From Burkholderia sp. WAC0059 (GTDB taxonomy: Bacteria; Pseudomonadota; Gammaproteobacteria; Burkholderiales; Burkholderiaceae), in assembly GCF_002870125.1 (NCBI RefSeq), contig NZ_PNEO01000001.1:248001-312000 (forward strand): 64,000 bases of DNA, read 5' to 3'. Under the pieces are notes generated by a model, which did not search any database, was not told the DNA's origin, and saw only the letters and a program-made list of their open reading frames with translations. Of this stretch, positions 1-8,732 are shown piece by piece. Every line of letters begins with the position of its first letter. Position 1 is the stretch's first letter. The position numbers and the translations under genes were made by a program.

Positions 1-325
1 ACATGTCGGCCATGAACACGCGATAGCGGCCGATGCGGTCGGTCAGAAAGCCGCCGATGAACGCGCCGACGATGGCGCCGAACGTGATGGCCGAGGCGAC
101 GAAGCCGGCGCCGGTCGGGCTCAGCGCGAACTCGCGCGATATGTCCTTCATGCCGAACGCGAGCGCGCCGAGGTCGTAGGCGTCGAGAAACACGCCGCCG
201 AGCGCGATGGCGACGACGATGCGGGCGTGGCTGCCGCGCGCGGCGCCGTCGTTGACGAGCTGCGAGACGTCGGCGGCCGAGCGGATGACGGGCCGCGAGG
301 CGGGTAGGGTAGCGGAGGAGTTCAT
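1..325 (-). CDS. MFS transporter, N-terminal part (cut by window edge)
   Basis: The first 108 codons of an inner-membrane major facilitator superfamily transporter; the rest lies beyond the left edge. The start is the ATG at 325-323. After a polar N-terminus of about 35 residues comes a first membrane helix containing FLDAYDLGALAF, then a second helix, then the conserved cytoplasmic loop motif DRIGRYR (MFS motif A) near residue 100. The aspartate-rich first helix resembles the metabolite/sugar:proton symporter branch of MFS rather than the drug exporters. The substrate cannot be told from this fragment. The family call is firm; the subfamily is a guess. Confidence 0.8.
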   Translation of the reverse strand, partial: MNSSATLPASRPVIRSAADVSQLVNDGAARGSHARIVVAIALGGVFLDAYDLGALAFGMKDISREFALSPTGAGFVASAITFGAIVGAFIGGFLTDRIGRYRVFMADM

Positions 326-477
326 GCGGGGACGCCCGGTCGGGGCGGTAAAAACGGATAACGCGTGATCCTAACGGTCGCGGCGAAGGCGGCCAAATCG
401 TTTTTCGTCATGAGCTCATGCCATGCGGCGGCGGGAGCCGCCGTGCCGGCGCTACGGCCGGTTTCGGCGCGGGTTCG

Positions 478-957
478 TCAGTGCATGTAGGTCACGCGCC
501 GCTCGCGGGCGCGCAATTCGAGGCCCGCGTCGAGCAGCGCGATGGCGAACCAGCGGGCGATCTTGAGCACGCCGCTTGCACCGGCCGGCGGCAGCCAGTC
601 GTTGAGGATCTGCATGGCCGCCTCGCTGCGCGTGGACTGGAGAAGGGCGATGGTCTGCAGCAGCGAGGCTTCGTCGTGGGCGAGCTCGGTGGCGCAGCGG
701 CAGCGCGTGTCGAGCGGCCGGTTCGACGCGCATTGCAGCGCGGCCATCAGCAGGTCGAAGTGGCCGATGCCCTCGATGCGCAGCCCGGCCTCGGCCAGCG
801 TGCCGTGCCAGCTTGCACGGTTGCCGTGGGCGTCGCAGTGCGGCCGCAGCCATGTGCGCACCGCCTGCAGCACGACCTGTTCGGCGGTATCGGCATACGG
901 CGCGAACGGGTCGTCGGGCAGCGTGTCATCGGCGGTGAACGGGTTCTGGTAGTTCAT
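478..957 (-). CDS. Hypothetical protein with a Fur-box-like site upstream (159 aa)
   Basis: I do not recognise this family. The ATG at 957-955 was chosen because a strong ribosome-binding site (GGAGGT) lies just before it; longer in-frame starts lack one. The protein has no signal peptide or membrane segment. It is mostly helical in appearance, with a short acidic N-terminus (MNYQNPFTADD) and four cysteines or so scattered through the centre (for example CRC near residue 90). A Fur-box-like sequence lies about 95 bp upstream, so expression is probably iron-repressed and a role in iron or haem handling is a reasonable inference. The gene stands alone between a partial MFS gene and a 580-bp intergenic region. 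Confidence 0.65.
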   Translation of the reverse strand: MNYQNPFTADDTLPDDPFAPYADTAEQVVLQAVRTWLRPHCDAHGNRASWHGTLAEAGLRIEGIGHFDLLMAALQCASNRPLDTRCRCATELAHDEASLLQTIALLQSTRSEAAMQILNDWLPPAGASGVLKIARWFAIALLDAGLELRARERRVTYMH

Positions 958-1050
958 GTGACCTCCGGCGGGCGCGGGCCGCCGGCGCGCCGATGGGCGG
1001 TGCGCCGGGCTCACGCGATGCATGGGAGGATGATCGCCCGAATCATTCTT

Positions 1051-1071
1051 AAATGCAAATGATTCTCATTT
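1051..1071. promoter_or_regulatory. Candidate Fur box
   Basis: A 21-bp site whose reverse complement begins AAATGAGAATCATTTGC and ends ATTT. This matches the proteobacterial Fur pattern of repeated NATWAT-like hexamers around a central GATT/AATC. A further half-site (AATCATTCTT) follows at 1041-1050. It lies upstream of the leftward gene starting at 957, in position to control it. Seen by eye only. Confidence 0.6.
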
Positions 1072-1538
1072 AAATTTGTTACTGCGGAATCGCGTAGACG
1101 TAGAAAGAAGGGTGCGTCCCGTCCCCGTCTGCCGATGCGAAAGTAATGAAACTTAAATAGATATGAAATTATAATGTACGGATTTGCCGGGCGCCGCCTG
1201 GCGCGCCCCGTTGGGCGAATGGCGCCGAAGTACCGCAGTTGGCCTGGCGAAAAGCCCGTTCGACAGCCGGTCGGCGGCTTTTGGAGTAAAACATAAATTC
1301 CGCAAAAACAATGACTTGTAACAATATGCAAATATAGTTTGGTTGCTGCGCTGCAAAACTCCCGTTTTCCGATTACGCTCGTTAACCCTTGAGCCCCTGC
1401 TGTGCTTCGCCGGGCAGCTAACGCTTTCATTACGACCCGGCGGCCGCGGGCATCGCTCGACGTGGAGCTTTCGTTTTCATTGCGCGCCGTGCCGGCGCCC
1501 ATGACGCTACTGACTACGTATTTTTAAGGTCTCGTCGA
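1072..1538. other. Intergenic region upstream of nuoM-like gene
   Basis: No convincing gene is visible. The part from about 1140 to 1340 is clearly more AT-rich than its surroundings (for example the stretches around 1145-1175 and 1295-1340) and probably holds promoters for the leftward gene, the rightward nuoM-like gene or both. I could not settle on a single -35/-10 pair. Confidence 0.4.
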
Positions 1539-3104
1539 ATGCAATCCGTTCCGTTTCTGAGTCTGGCGATCTGGATTCCCATCCTGTTCGGTGTCATCGT
1601 GCTGCGCGTCGGTTCGGACGACCACCCGCAACGCGCGCGCTGGCTGGCCCTGATCGGCGCGATCGTCGGCCTGCTGGTGACGCTGCCGCTCATCAGCGGC
1701 TTCGACAATCACGCGAACGCCATGCAGTTCGTCGAGTTCCACAACTGGCTGCCGCAGTTCGGCGTGGGCTACCGCCTCGGCATCGACGGCATCTCGATGT
1801 GGCTCGTCGTGCTGACCGCCTTCACGACGCTCGCCATCGTGCTCGCCTCGTGGGTTTCGATCACCGAGCGCGTCGCGCAATACTTCGGCGCGTTCCTGAT
1901 CCTCTCCGGCCTGATGGTCGGCACGTTCGCGACGCTCGACGGCATGCTCTTCTACGTGTTCTTCGAGGCGACGCTGATCCCGCTGTACCTGCTGATCGGT
2001 AGCTGGGGCCGCGCCAACCGCAGCTATGCGGCGGTGCGGTTCTTCTTCTTCTCGTTCGGCGGCTCGCTGCTCATGCTCGTCGCCATGATCTATCTGTACA
2101 GCCAGTCGCATACCTTCGACATGGCCGCCTGGCGCGCGCTGAGGCTCGGCTTCACGCCGCAGGTGCTCGTTTTCATCGGTTTCTTCGCGGCGTTCGCGGT
2201 GAAGCTGCCGATGTGGCCGGTCCATACCTGGCTGCCCGACGTGCACCTCGAGGCGCCGACCGGCGCCTCGGTCATGCTCGCCATGCTCAAGCTGGGCGGC
2301 TACGGCTTTTTGCGCTTTACGCTGCCGATCACGCCCGATGCGAGCCACTTCTTCGCGCCCGTCATGATCACGCTGTCGCTGATCGCGGTGATCTACGCGA
2401 GCCTGCTCGCGCTCGTGCAGACCGACATGAGCAAGCTGCTCGCGTACTCGACGATCGCGCACATGGGCCTCGTCACGCTCGGCCTCTTCCTCTTCAACCA
2501 GATCGGCGCCGAAGGCGCGGTCGTCCAGATGATCTCGTACGGCATCGTCTCGGGCGCGATGCTGCTGTGCATCGGCGCGCTCTACGACCGCACCCAGACG
2601 CGCTCGATCGACGCCTACGGCGGCGTGGCCAACACGATGCCGCGCCTCGCGGTGTTCGTGATGCTGTTCTCGATGGCGAACGTGGGCCTGCCGGGCACCT
2701 CGGGCTTCGTCGGCGAATTCATGGTCATCATGGGCGCCATCCGCTTCAATTTCTGGATCGGCGCGCTGACCGCGACGACCGTCGTCCTGAGCGCCGCGTA
2801 CACGCTGTGGATGTACAAGCGCGTGATATTCGGCGCGGTCGCGAACGCGAGCGTCGCGAAGCTGGCCGACATCGGCGGCCGCGAGTCGCTGGTGTTCGCC
2901 TCGCTGGCGGCGCTGGTGCTGTGGCTGGGCGTCTATCCGAAGCCCTTCACCGACGCGCTCGACCAGTCCGCCGCGAATCTCGTCGCGCAGGCGGACCGCT
3001 CGAAGCAGGTGGTCGACAGCGCCGCCACGCCCGCGCCGGCCGTCGCCCGCGCGACGTCCGTCGACGTTCGCGTCGCGGCCGCGCCGGCGCGCACGCCGGC
3101 CTGA
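1539..3104 (+). CDS. nuoM: Orphan NuoM-like proton-pumping subunit
   Basis: A 521-residue polytopic protein of the Mrp antiporter/complex I subunit M family, with about 14 membrane helices. The N-terminal motif LSLAIWIPILFG is typical of betaproteobacterial NuoM. Residues expected for proton transfer are present: the Glu in VFFEATLIPLYLLIG, the Lys in AFAVKLPMWPVHTWLPD, and the Lys in MLKLGGYGFLRF. The segment between EAPTG and MLKLGG appears two residues shorter than my recollection of ordinary NuoM. The C-terminus carries an extra Ala/Val-rich tail of about 50 residues. No other nuo gene is present; instead cyoABCD follows 310 bp downstream on the same strand. It may be a duplicated complex I subunit recruited beside the bo3 oxidase. 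The family is certain, the role is not. Confidence 0.85.
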   Translation: MQSVPFLSLAIWIPILFGVIVLRVGSDDHPQRARWLALIGAIVGLLVTLPLISGFDNHANAMQFVEFHNWLPQFGVGYRLGIDGISMWLVVLTAFTTLAIVLASWVSITERVAQYFGAFLILSGLMVGTFATLDGMLFYVFFEATLIPLYLLIGSWGRANRSYAAVRFFFFSFGGSLLMLVAMIYLYSQSHTFDMAAWRALRLGFTPQVLVFIGFFAAFAVKLPMWPVHTWLPDVHLEAPTGASVMLAMLKLGGYGFLRFTLPITPDASHFFAPVMITLSLIAVIYASLLALVQTDMSKLLAYSTIAHMGLVTLGLFLFNQIGAEGAVVQMISYGIVSGAMLLCIGALYDRTQTRSIDAYGGVANTMPRLAVFVMLFSMANVGLPGTSGFVGEFMVIMGAIRFNFWIGALTATTVVLSAAYTLWMYKRVIFGAVANASVAKLADIGGRESLVFASLAALVLWLGVYPKPFTDALDQSAANLVAQADRSKQVVDSAATPAPAVARATSVDVRVAAAPARTPA

Positions 3105-3141
3105 CGTTAGCGAACGAGGCGGTAGTAAGAAAAGATGAATT

Positions 3142-3194
3142 GCAGGGTCCGATGATTGATTGGCTGAACCGATCAAATGGCGTTCGGACCCTGC
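3142..3194. repeat. Perfect 11-bp inverted repeat between nuoM-like gene and cyoA
   Basis: GCAGGGTCCGA at 3142-3152 is exactly inverted as TCGGACCCTGC at 3184-3194. The 31-nt loop contains a second pairing, GATTGG with CCGATC (one G-U in RNA). A transcript would therefore fold into a two-tier hairpin. No T-run follows, so it is not a standard intrinsic terminator. It may be a leader structure for cyoA, a processing site in a nuoM-cyo transcript, or a dispersed palindromic repeat. Confidence 0.6.
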
Positions 3195-3309
3195 CGGAAG
3201 GTTTCGAAAATGTTGTTGTGTTCGAAAGTGCCGCGGCCGGTCCGAGCCACGAAAGACTATGTGACAATGTGTCGCACGGTCTTTTTGGCAAAGATCATTT
3301 TCACGATTC

Positions 3310-3330
3310 GTTGATTCTCGTCAAATATAA
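3310..3330 (+). promoter_or_regulatory. Candidate cyoA promoter with FNR/Anr-like site
   Basis: TTGAT-TCTC-GTCAA at 3310-3323 matches the FNR/Anr/CRP-type consensus TTGAT-N4-ATCAA at nine of ten positions. A good -10 hexamer, TATAAA, follows immediately at 3325-3330, 85 bp before the cyoA ATG. The site would sit between -35 and -10, where binding represses. In E. coli cyoABCDE is repressed by FNR and ArcA without oxygen, so repression here is a sensible inference. Confidence 0.45.
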
Positions 3331-3414
3331 AGCGGCTGTATGATGCGGGCGCCCTTACGGCGGGTACGTGGGGGTGGTCGGAATAAATCAACGGATGAAA
3401 CTCAGGCAAAAGTG

Positions 3415-4311
3415 ATGAAAAGAACGACCTTGAAAAGGTTATTGCTTCCCGTCGGAGCCGGACTGACCCTGTGTCTTTCCGGGTGCAACATGGGCGTGCT
3501 CGACCCGAAGGGCAGCGTAGGGGTGGCCGAGAAGTCGCTGATCGCAACCTCGACCTGGGCGATGCTGATCGTCGTGATCCCGGTCATCGTGCTCACGCTG
3601 CTGTTCGCGTGGCGCTACCGGGCCAGCAACACCAGCGCCACCTACGCGCCGAAATGGTCGCATTCCACGGCGATCGAAGTCGTCGTCTGGACCATCCCGA
3701 CGCTGATCATCATCTTCCTCGGCGTCCTGACCTGGAAGACGACGCACGAGCTGGACCCGTACCGGCCGCTCGAATCGAACGTCAAGCCGATCAACGTCGA
3801 AGTGGTCGCCCTCGACTGGAAGTGGCTCTTCATCTACCCCGACCTCGGCATCGCGACGGTCAACCAGGTGGCGATGCCGGTCGGCACGCCGGTCAACTTC
3901 CTCATTACGTCGGACTCGGTGATGAACTCGTTCTTCATCCCGCAGCTCGGCACCCAGATCTACGCGATGGCTGGCATGCAGACCCGCGTGCACCTGGTGG
4001 CCGACGAGGCCGGCAATTACGACGGCGAATCGGCGAACTTCAGCGGCCGCGGTTTCTCGGACATGAAGTTCAAGGCGATCGCGACGTCGCCGGACCAGTT
4101 CAACGCCTGGGTCGCGAAGGTCAAGGCATCGCAACAGTCGCTCAGCATGGACGCTTACGACTCGGTCGCGAAGCCTAGCGAAAAGAATCCGGTGCAGTAC
4201 TTCTCGTCGGTCGACCCGAAGCTGTTCCACAACATCATTGCGAAGTACAACAACGGCCAGGTGATGGACATGCAGAACGCCGCCGCCTGCGGCACGGGTA
4301 CGAAGGGGTAA
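3415..4311 (+). CDS. cyoA: Cytochrome bo3 ubiquinol oxidase subunit II (CyoA)
   Basis: Subunit II of the proton-pumping quinol oxidase of the aerobic respiratory chain. The 298-residue protein starts at the ATG of [11 protein letters not shown] and has a lipoprotein signal with lipobox LSGC (lipid Cys 24). Two membrane helices follow (about 40-63 and 80-102), then a periplasmic cupredoxin domain ending in a COX_ARM-like tail. As in all quinol oxidases the CuA ligands of cytochrome c oxidase subunit II are absent: the segments [15 protein letters not shown] and [12 protein letters not shown] have no Cys or His at those places. It is the first gene of cyoABCD and the next ATG follows 6 bp after its stop. 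Confidence 0.95.
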   Translation: MKRTTLKRLLLPVGAGLTLCLSGCNMGVLDPKGSVGVAEKSLIATSTWAMLIVVIPVIVLTLLFAWRYRASNTSATYAPKWSHSTAIEVVVWTIPTLIIIFLGVLTWKTTHELDPYRPLESNVKPINVEVVALDWKWLFIYPDLGIATVNQVAMPVGTPVNFLITSDSVMNSFFIPQLGTQIYAMAGMQTRVHLVADEAGNYDGESANFSGRGFSDMKFKAIATSPDQFNAWVAKVKASQQSLSMDAYDSVAKPSEKNPVQYFSSVDPKLFHNIIAKYNNGQVMDMQNAAACGTGTKG

Positions 4312-4317
4312 CGGATC

Positions 4318-6339
4318 ATGTTCGGCAAACTGACATTAGCGGCAATTCCGTTTGATCAGCCCATCATCGTGGGCGCGGGCATCTTCATGGTGCTCGTCGT
4401 GGTGGCCGTGCTCGGCGCGATCACCTGGTTCGGCAAATGGAAATATCTGTGGACCGAGTGGCTCACGAGCGTCGATCACAAGAAGCTCGGCGTCATGTAC
4501 ATCATCCTTGCGCTCATCATGCTGCTGCGCGGCTTCGCCGACGCGATCATGATGCGCGCGCAGCAGGCCATGGCGTTCGATTCGCCGGGCTACCTGCCGC
4601 CTCACCACTTCGACCAGATCTTCAGCGCGCACGGCGTCATCATGATCTTCTTCATGGCGATGGCGTTCATGGTGGGTCTGATGAACATCGTGGTGCCGCT
4701 GCAGATCGGCGCGCGCGACGTGGCGTTCCCGTTCGTCAACTCGCTGTCGTTCTGGATGACCGCGATCAGCGCCATCCTGATCAACATCTCGCTCGTGATC
4801 GGCGAGTTCGCGCAGACGGGCTGGCTCGCCTATCCGCCGCTCTCCGAACTGCAGTTCAGTCCGGGCGTGGGCGTCGACTACTACCTGTGGTCGGTGCAGC
4901 TCTCGGGCGTCGGCACGCTGCTCACGGGGATCAACTTCTTCGTGACCATCATCAAGATGCGCGCGCCGGGCATGAGCCTCATGAAGATGCCGGTGTTCAC
5001 GTGGACCGCGCTGTGCACGAACGTGCTGATCATGGCCGCGTTCCCGATCCTGACCGTCACGCTCGCGCTGCTCGGCCTCGACCGCTACCTCGGCATGCAC
5101 TTCTTCACGAATGACGGCGGCGGCAACGTCATGATGTACCTGAACCTGATCTGGGCCTGGGGTCACCCCGAGGTGTACATCCTGATCCTGCCGGCGTTCG
5201 GCGTGTTCTCGGAAGTCGTCGCGACCTACGCGAAGAAGCCGCTGTTCGGCTACAGGACGATGGTGTACGCGACGCTGTCGATCACCGTGCTGTCGTTCCT
5301 CGTGTGGCTGCACCACTTCTTCACGATGGGCTCCGGGGCGAACGTCAACGCGTTCTTCGGCATCATGACGATGATCATCGCGATTCCGACCGGCGTGAAG
5401 ATCTTCAACTGGCTGTTCACGATCTACCGCGGCCGGCTGGAGTTCGGCGCGCCGATTCTCTGGACGATCGGCTTCATGGTGACGTTCACGATCGGCGGGA
5501 TGACGGGCGTGATGATGGCGATCCCGGGCGCGGACTTCGTGCTCCACAACTCGCTGTTCCTGATCGCGCACTTCCACAACGTGATCATCGGCGGCGTGCT
5601 GTTCGGCTATCTCGCAGGCTTCAACTACTGGTTCCCGAAGGCGTTCGGCTTCAAGCTCAACGAAAAGCTCGGCAAGCGCGCGTTCTGGTTCTGGCTCGTC
5701 GGCTTCTACGTCGCGTTCATGCCGCTCTACGTGCTCGGCTTCATGGGCATGACGCGCCGGATGGACCACTACGACAATCCGGAATGGCATCCGTGGCTCG
5801 TCGTCGCCGCGTTCGGCGCCGTGCTGGTCTTCATCGGCATCCTGCACCAGTTGGCCCAGCTCTACGTGAGCGTGCGCGACCGCAACAAGCCGGAAAACCG
5901 CGACCTGACGGGCGATCCGTGGGGCGGCCGCACGCTCGAATGGTCGCTGGCCTCGCCGCCGCCGTCGTATAACTTCGCGATCATTCCGCACGTGAAGTCG
6001 CTCGACGAGTTCGCGCACGTCAAGGAAGACGGCCGCGAAGCGACGAGCGCCGCGGAGCTCGAGTACCACGACATCCACATGCCGTCGAACACCGCCGCGG
6101 GCCTCATCATCGCCGTGTTCGCCCTGCTGGTCGGCTTCGCTGCGATCTGGCACATCTGGTGGCTGGCGATCGCGAGCTTCGTCGGCATTCTCGGCACCGC
6201 GATCATCCATAGCTTCGGCGCGAACGAGGGCTATCACATCCCGGCCGAGACGGTCCGGAAAATAGAGGAAGAGCGCTATCGCGCACTCGCCAGGGCGCGC
6301 TCGGGCGACAAGGACCAATTCGAAGCAGTGGAGGCCTAA
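4318..6339 (+). CDS. cyoB: Cytochrome bo3 ubiquinol oxidase subunit I (CyoB)
   Basis: The 673-residue catalytic subunit of the haem-copper oxidase: it oxidises ubiquinol, reduces oxygen to water and pumps protons. All metal ligands are visible: the low-spin haem His in [12 protein letters not shown], CuB His and the cross-linked Tyr in [12 protein letters not shown], the CuB pair in [10 protein letters not shown], and the haem His pair in [11 protein letters not shown]. The quinone-site signature [13 protein letters not shown] and the nearby His in PPHHFDQIF mark it as a quinol rather than a cytochrome c oxidase. It is 6 bp after cyoA and 3 bp before cyoC. Confidence 0.97.
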   Translation: MFGKLTLAAIPFDQPIIVGAGIFMVLVVVAVLGAITWFGKWKYLWTEWLTSVDHKKLGVMYIILALIMLLRGFADAIMMRAQQAMAFDSPGYLPPHHFDQIFSAHGVIMIFFMAMAFMVGLMNIVVPLQIGARDVAFPFVNSLSFWMTAISAILINISLVIGEFAQTGWLAYPPLSELQFSPGVGVDYYLWSVQLSGVGTLLTGINFFVTIIKMRAPGMSLMKMPVFTWTALCTNVLIMAAFPILTVTLALLGLDRYLGMHFFTNDGGGNVMMYLNLIWAWGHPEVYILILPAFGVFSEVVATYAKKPLFGYRTMVYATLSITVLSFLVWLHHFFTMGSGANVNAFFGIMTMIIAIPTGVKIFNWLFTIYRGRLEFGAPILWTIGFMVTFTIGGMTGVMMAIPGADFVLHNSLFLIAHFHNVIIGGVLFGYLAGFNYWFPKAFGFKLNEKLGKRAFWFWLVGFYVAFMPLYVLGFMGMTRRMDHYDNPEWHPWLVVAAFGAVLVFIGILHQLAQLYVSVRDRNKPENRDLTGDPWGGRTLEWSLASPPPSYNFAIIPHVKSLDEFAHVKEDGREATSAAELEYHDIHMPSNTAAGLIIAVFALLVGFAAIWHIWWLAIASFVGILGTAIIHSFGANEGYHIPAETVRKIEEERYRALARARSGDKDQFEAVEA

Positions 6340-6342
6340 CCG

Positions 6343-6960
6343 ATGTTGCAGAATTCTCATGCCGCCGCGACGGCCGAGGCCGGTCATCACCACGACCATC
6401 CGCCTTCGCATTCGGTGTTCGGCTTCTGGCTGTACCTGATGACGGACTGTATCGTCTTCGGGACGCTGTTCGCCGTATTCGCGATCATGCGTACCCAGTT
6501 CGCCGGCGGCCCGACGGGCAAGGATCTGTTCGAGCTCTCCGGCGTCGAGATGGAAACCGGCGCGCTGCTGCTGTCGAGCATCACGTACGGTTTCGCGATG
6601 ATCGGCGCGCACAAGCGCAGCAAGGGCATGGTGCTCGGCTGGCTGATCGTGACGTTCCTCTTCGGCGCGGCCTTCCTGCACTTCGAGCTGGCCGAGTTCA
6701 GCCACCTCATCGCCGAAGGCGCGGGCCCGAGCCGCAGCGCGTTCCTCTCGTCGTTCTTCACGCTCGTCGGCACGCACGGCATGCACGTGACCTTCGGCAT
6801 GATCTGGATGGTCGTGCTGATGCTGCAGGTGGCCACCCGCTCGGGCGAGCTGACCGATCGCGACATCCGCCGCCTCTCGTGCCTGAGCCTTTTCTGGCAC
6901 TTTCTGGACATCGTCTGGATTTGCGTGTTTTCGTTCGTTTATCTCGGGAGCGTCATCTAA
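6343..6960 (+). CDS. cyoC: Cytochrome bo3 ubiquinol oxidase subunit III (CyoC)
   Basis: A 205-residue COX III-family subunit with five predicted helices, of normal length for CyoC. It stabilises the oxidase and binds no metal. The His-rich N-terminus (HHHDHPPSHSVFGFW) leads into the first helix. Motifs such as GTHGMHVTFGMIWM and SLFWHFLDIVWICVF are standard for the family. The stop codon is directly adjacent to the cyoD start codon. Confidence 0.95.
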   Translation: MLQNSHAAATAEAGHHHDHPPSHSVFGFWLYLMTDCIVFGTLFAVFAIMRTQFAGGPTGKDLFELSGVEMETGALLLSSITYGFAMIGAHKRSKGMVLGWLIVTFLFGAAFLHFELAEFSHLIAEGAGPSRSAFLSSFFTLVGTHGMHVTFGMIWMVVLMLQVATRSGELTDRDIRRLSCLSLFWHFLDIVWICVFSFVYLGSVI

Positions 6961-7296
6961 ATGGCCAGTTCGCAGCATTCCATTCATGAGGAAGAGAGCC
7001 ACGGCAGCTTCGGCGGTTACGTCGCCGGGTTCGTGCTCTCGGTGGTGCTGACGGCCGCGTCGTTCTGGGTCGTGCTGCACGGCGGCTTCTCGGCCAGTTC
7101 GGGCATCGTCGCGCTGGCTGTGCTCGCGGCGATCCAGATCGTCGTCCACCTCGTGTTCTTCCTGCATCTGAACGCGTCGTCGGGCCAGCGCTGGAACGTG
7201 ACCGCATTCGCCTTCACCGTGTTGACCGTCGTGATCGTCATCGGCGGCACGCTATGGGTGATGCATAACGTCGCCATGAACATGATGTCGCGCTGA
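6961..7296 (+). CDS. cyoD: Cytochrome bo3 ubiquinol oxidase subunit IV (CyoD)
   Basis: A 111-residue three-helix subunit, of normal CyoD length, that assists assembly of the oxidase. HLVFFLHLN in the second helix is the family hallmark. The ATG abuts the cyoC stop. No cyoE (haem O synthase) follows, so haem O must be supplied by a gene elsewhere in the genome. Confidence 0.95.
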   Translation: MASSQHSIHEEESHGSFGGYVAGFVLSVVLTAASFWVVLHGGFSASSGIVALAVLAAIQIVVHLVFFLHLNASSGQRWNVTAFAFTVLTVVIVIGGTLWVMHNVAMNMMSR

Positions 7297-7600
7297 ACGC
7301 GGCGCTCCTCACTTCAGCTTTATCATCCGTTCTGCGCGCAGTCGAAAACCACGCCGTTCGCGGCCGGTTTTCGCTGCGTACCACAAGACGCCGCCACGGC
7401 CCATGCCGATGGCGGCGTTTGACTTTCATGCGTCGGCGTTATCTGCCGGAAAGGCAGGAGGCGGCAAGACGAAAGGCGGCGACGCCCTTCGGATGCCTGT
7501 TTCTCGCTCTGTCTCGCGGCCCGCCTGGCGCGCATGATTTTTCAACCCGACGCGGACCGCCGGTGCCGGTGCGGTTTCGCGTCCTGCAGGAGAACAGCCG
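7297..7600. other. Intergenic region between cyoD and the flavin oxidoreductase gene
   Basis: No gene is seen apart from the terminator-like hairpin at 7388-7418. The final 150 bp should contain the promoter of the downstream Old Yellow Enzyme gene, but no clear sigma-70 hexamers stand out. Confidence 0.4.
7388..7418 (+). terminator. Candidate terminator of the cyo operon
   Basis: ACGCCGCCA at 7388-7396 pairs with TGGCGGCGT at 7410-7418, a 9-bp GC-rich stem with a 13-nt loop. Only a short T-run follows, so termination may be inefficient. Confidence 0.4.
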
Positions 7601-8698
7601 ATGTCCGCCTTGTTCGAACCGTTCAAGCTCAAGGACGTGTCCTTGCGCAACCGTATCGCCGTGCCGCCGATGTGCCAGTACGTGGCCAACGACGGCTTCA
7701 TCAACGACTGGCACCAGGTTCATCTCGCGGGCCTCGCACGCGGCGGCGCCGGTCTCGTGATCGTCGAGGCGACGGCCGTGTCGCCCGAAGGCCGCATCAC
7801 CCCGGGCTGCACGGGCCTCTGGAACGACGCCCAGGCCGAGGCTTTCGCTCCCGCCGTGGCCGCCATCAAGGCCGCCGGCGCCGTACCGGGCATCCAGATC
7901 GCGCACGCGGGCCGCAAGGCCAGCGCCAACCGTCCCTGGGAAGGCGACGACCACCTGCCCGAAGGCGACCCGCACGGCTGGCAGACCATTGCGCCCTCGG
8001 CCGTCCCGTTCGGCGCGAATCTGCCGAAAGTGCCGAAGGCGATGACGCTCGAGGACATCGCGCGCGTGCGCGAGAACTTCGTGGCGGCCGCGCGCCGCGC
8101 GCTCGAAGCGGGCTTCGAATGGCTCGAATTGCACTTCGCGCACGGCTATCTCGGCCAGAGCTTCTTCTCGACGCATTCGAATCATCGCACCGACGCCTAC
8201 GGCGGCAGCTTCGAAAACCGCAGCCGCTTCGTGCTCGAAACGCTGGCCGCCGTGCGCAAGGTCTGGCCCGAGCGCCTGCCGCTGACGGCGCGTTTCGGCG
8301 TGATCGAGTACGACGGTCGCGACGAGGAAACGCTTGCCGAATCGATCGAGCTGGCGAAGCGCTTCAAGCGCGAAGGGCTCGACATGCTGAGCGTGAGCGT
8401 GGGCTTCTCGACGCCCGACGCGCAGATTCCGTGGGCGCCCGCGTTCCTCGCGCCGATCGCGCAGCGCGTGGGCCGCGAGGCGCAACTGCCGGTGGCTTCC
8501 GCCTGGGGCATCGACACGCCCGAACTCGCGCAGAACGCGGTGGCCTCGGGCCAGCTCGACCTCGTGATGGTCGGCCGGGCTCACCTCGCCAATCCGCACT
8601 GGGCGTACCGGGCCGCGCGCGAGCTCGGCGTGGAACGCGCGTCGTGGACGCTGCCCGCGCCCTACGCGCACTGGCTCGAACGCTACGCCGTAGAGTAA
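7601..8698 (+). CDS. Old Yellow Enzyme family NADH:flavin oxidoreductase (YqjM/xenobiotic reductase type)
   Basis: A 365-residue soluble FMN-dependent ene-reductase with a TIM-barrel fold, of normal length. The short classical branch is indicated by PPMCQY near residue 25 (the FMN-tuning Cys of YqjM-like enzymes), QIAHAGRKAS around 103-112, the substrate-binding segment LELHFAHGYLGQSFFS, and TDAYGGSFENR. Such enzymes reduce activated C=C bonds of enones, quinones or nitro compounds using NAD(P)H. A small antibiotic-biosynthesis-monooxygenase-like gene follows 34 bp downstream and may be co-transcribed, suggesting a shared quinone or xenobiotic detoxification role. Confidence 0.92.
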   Translation: MSALFEPFKLKDVSLRNRIAVPPMCQYVANDGFINDWHQVHLAGLARGGAGLVIVEATAVSPEGRITPGCTGLWNDAQAEAFAPAVAAIKAAGAVPGIQIAHAGRKASANRPWEGDDHLPEGDPHGWQTIAPSAVPFGANLPKVPKAMTLEDIARVRENFVAAARRALEAGFEWLELHFAHGYLGQSFFSTHSNHRTDAYGGSFENRSRFVLETLAAVRKVWPERLPLTARFGVIEYDGRDEETLAESIELAKRFKREGLDMLSVSVGFSTPDAQIPWAPAFLAPIAQRVGREAQLPVASAWGIDTPELAQNAVASGQLDLVMVGRAHLANPHWAYRAARELGVERASWTLPAPYAHWLERYAVE

Positions 8699-8732
8699 GC
8701 GCGCGAGCGCTAATACGACGAGGACCACTGCC

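Noticed and set aside
418-1062. Plus-strand 214-codon open frame at the left end
   Set aside because: Antisense to the Fur-box-linked gene, with Arg/Gly-rich composition and no ribosome-binding site.
4336-7167. 943-codon minus-strand open frame opposite cyoBCD
   Set aside because: Charged, low-complexity shadow translation; the plus strand encodes fully conserved oxidase subunits.
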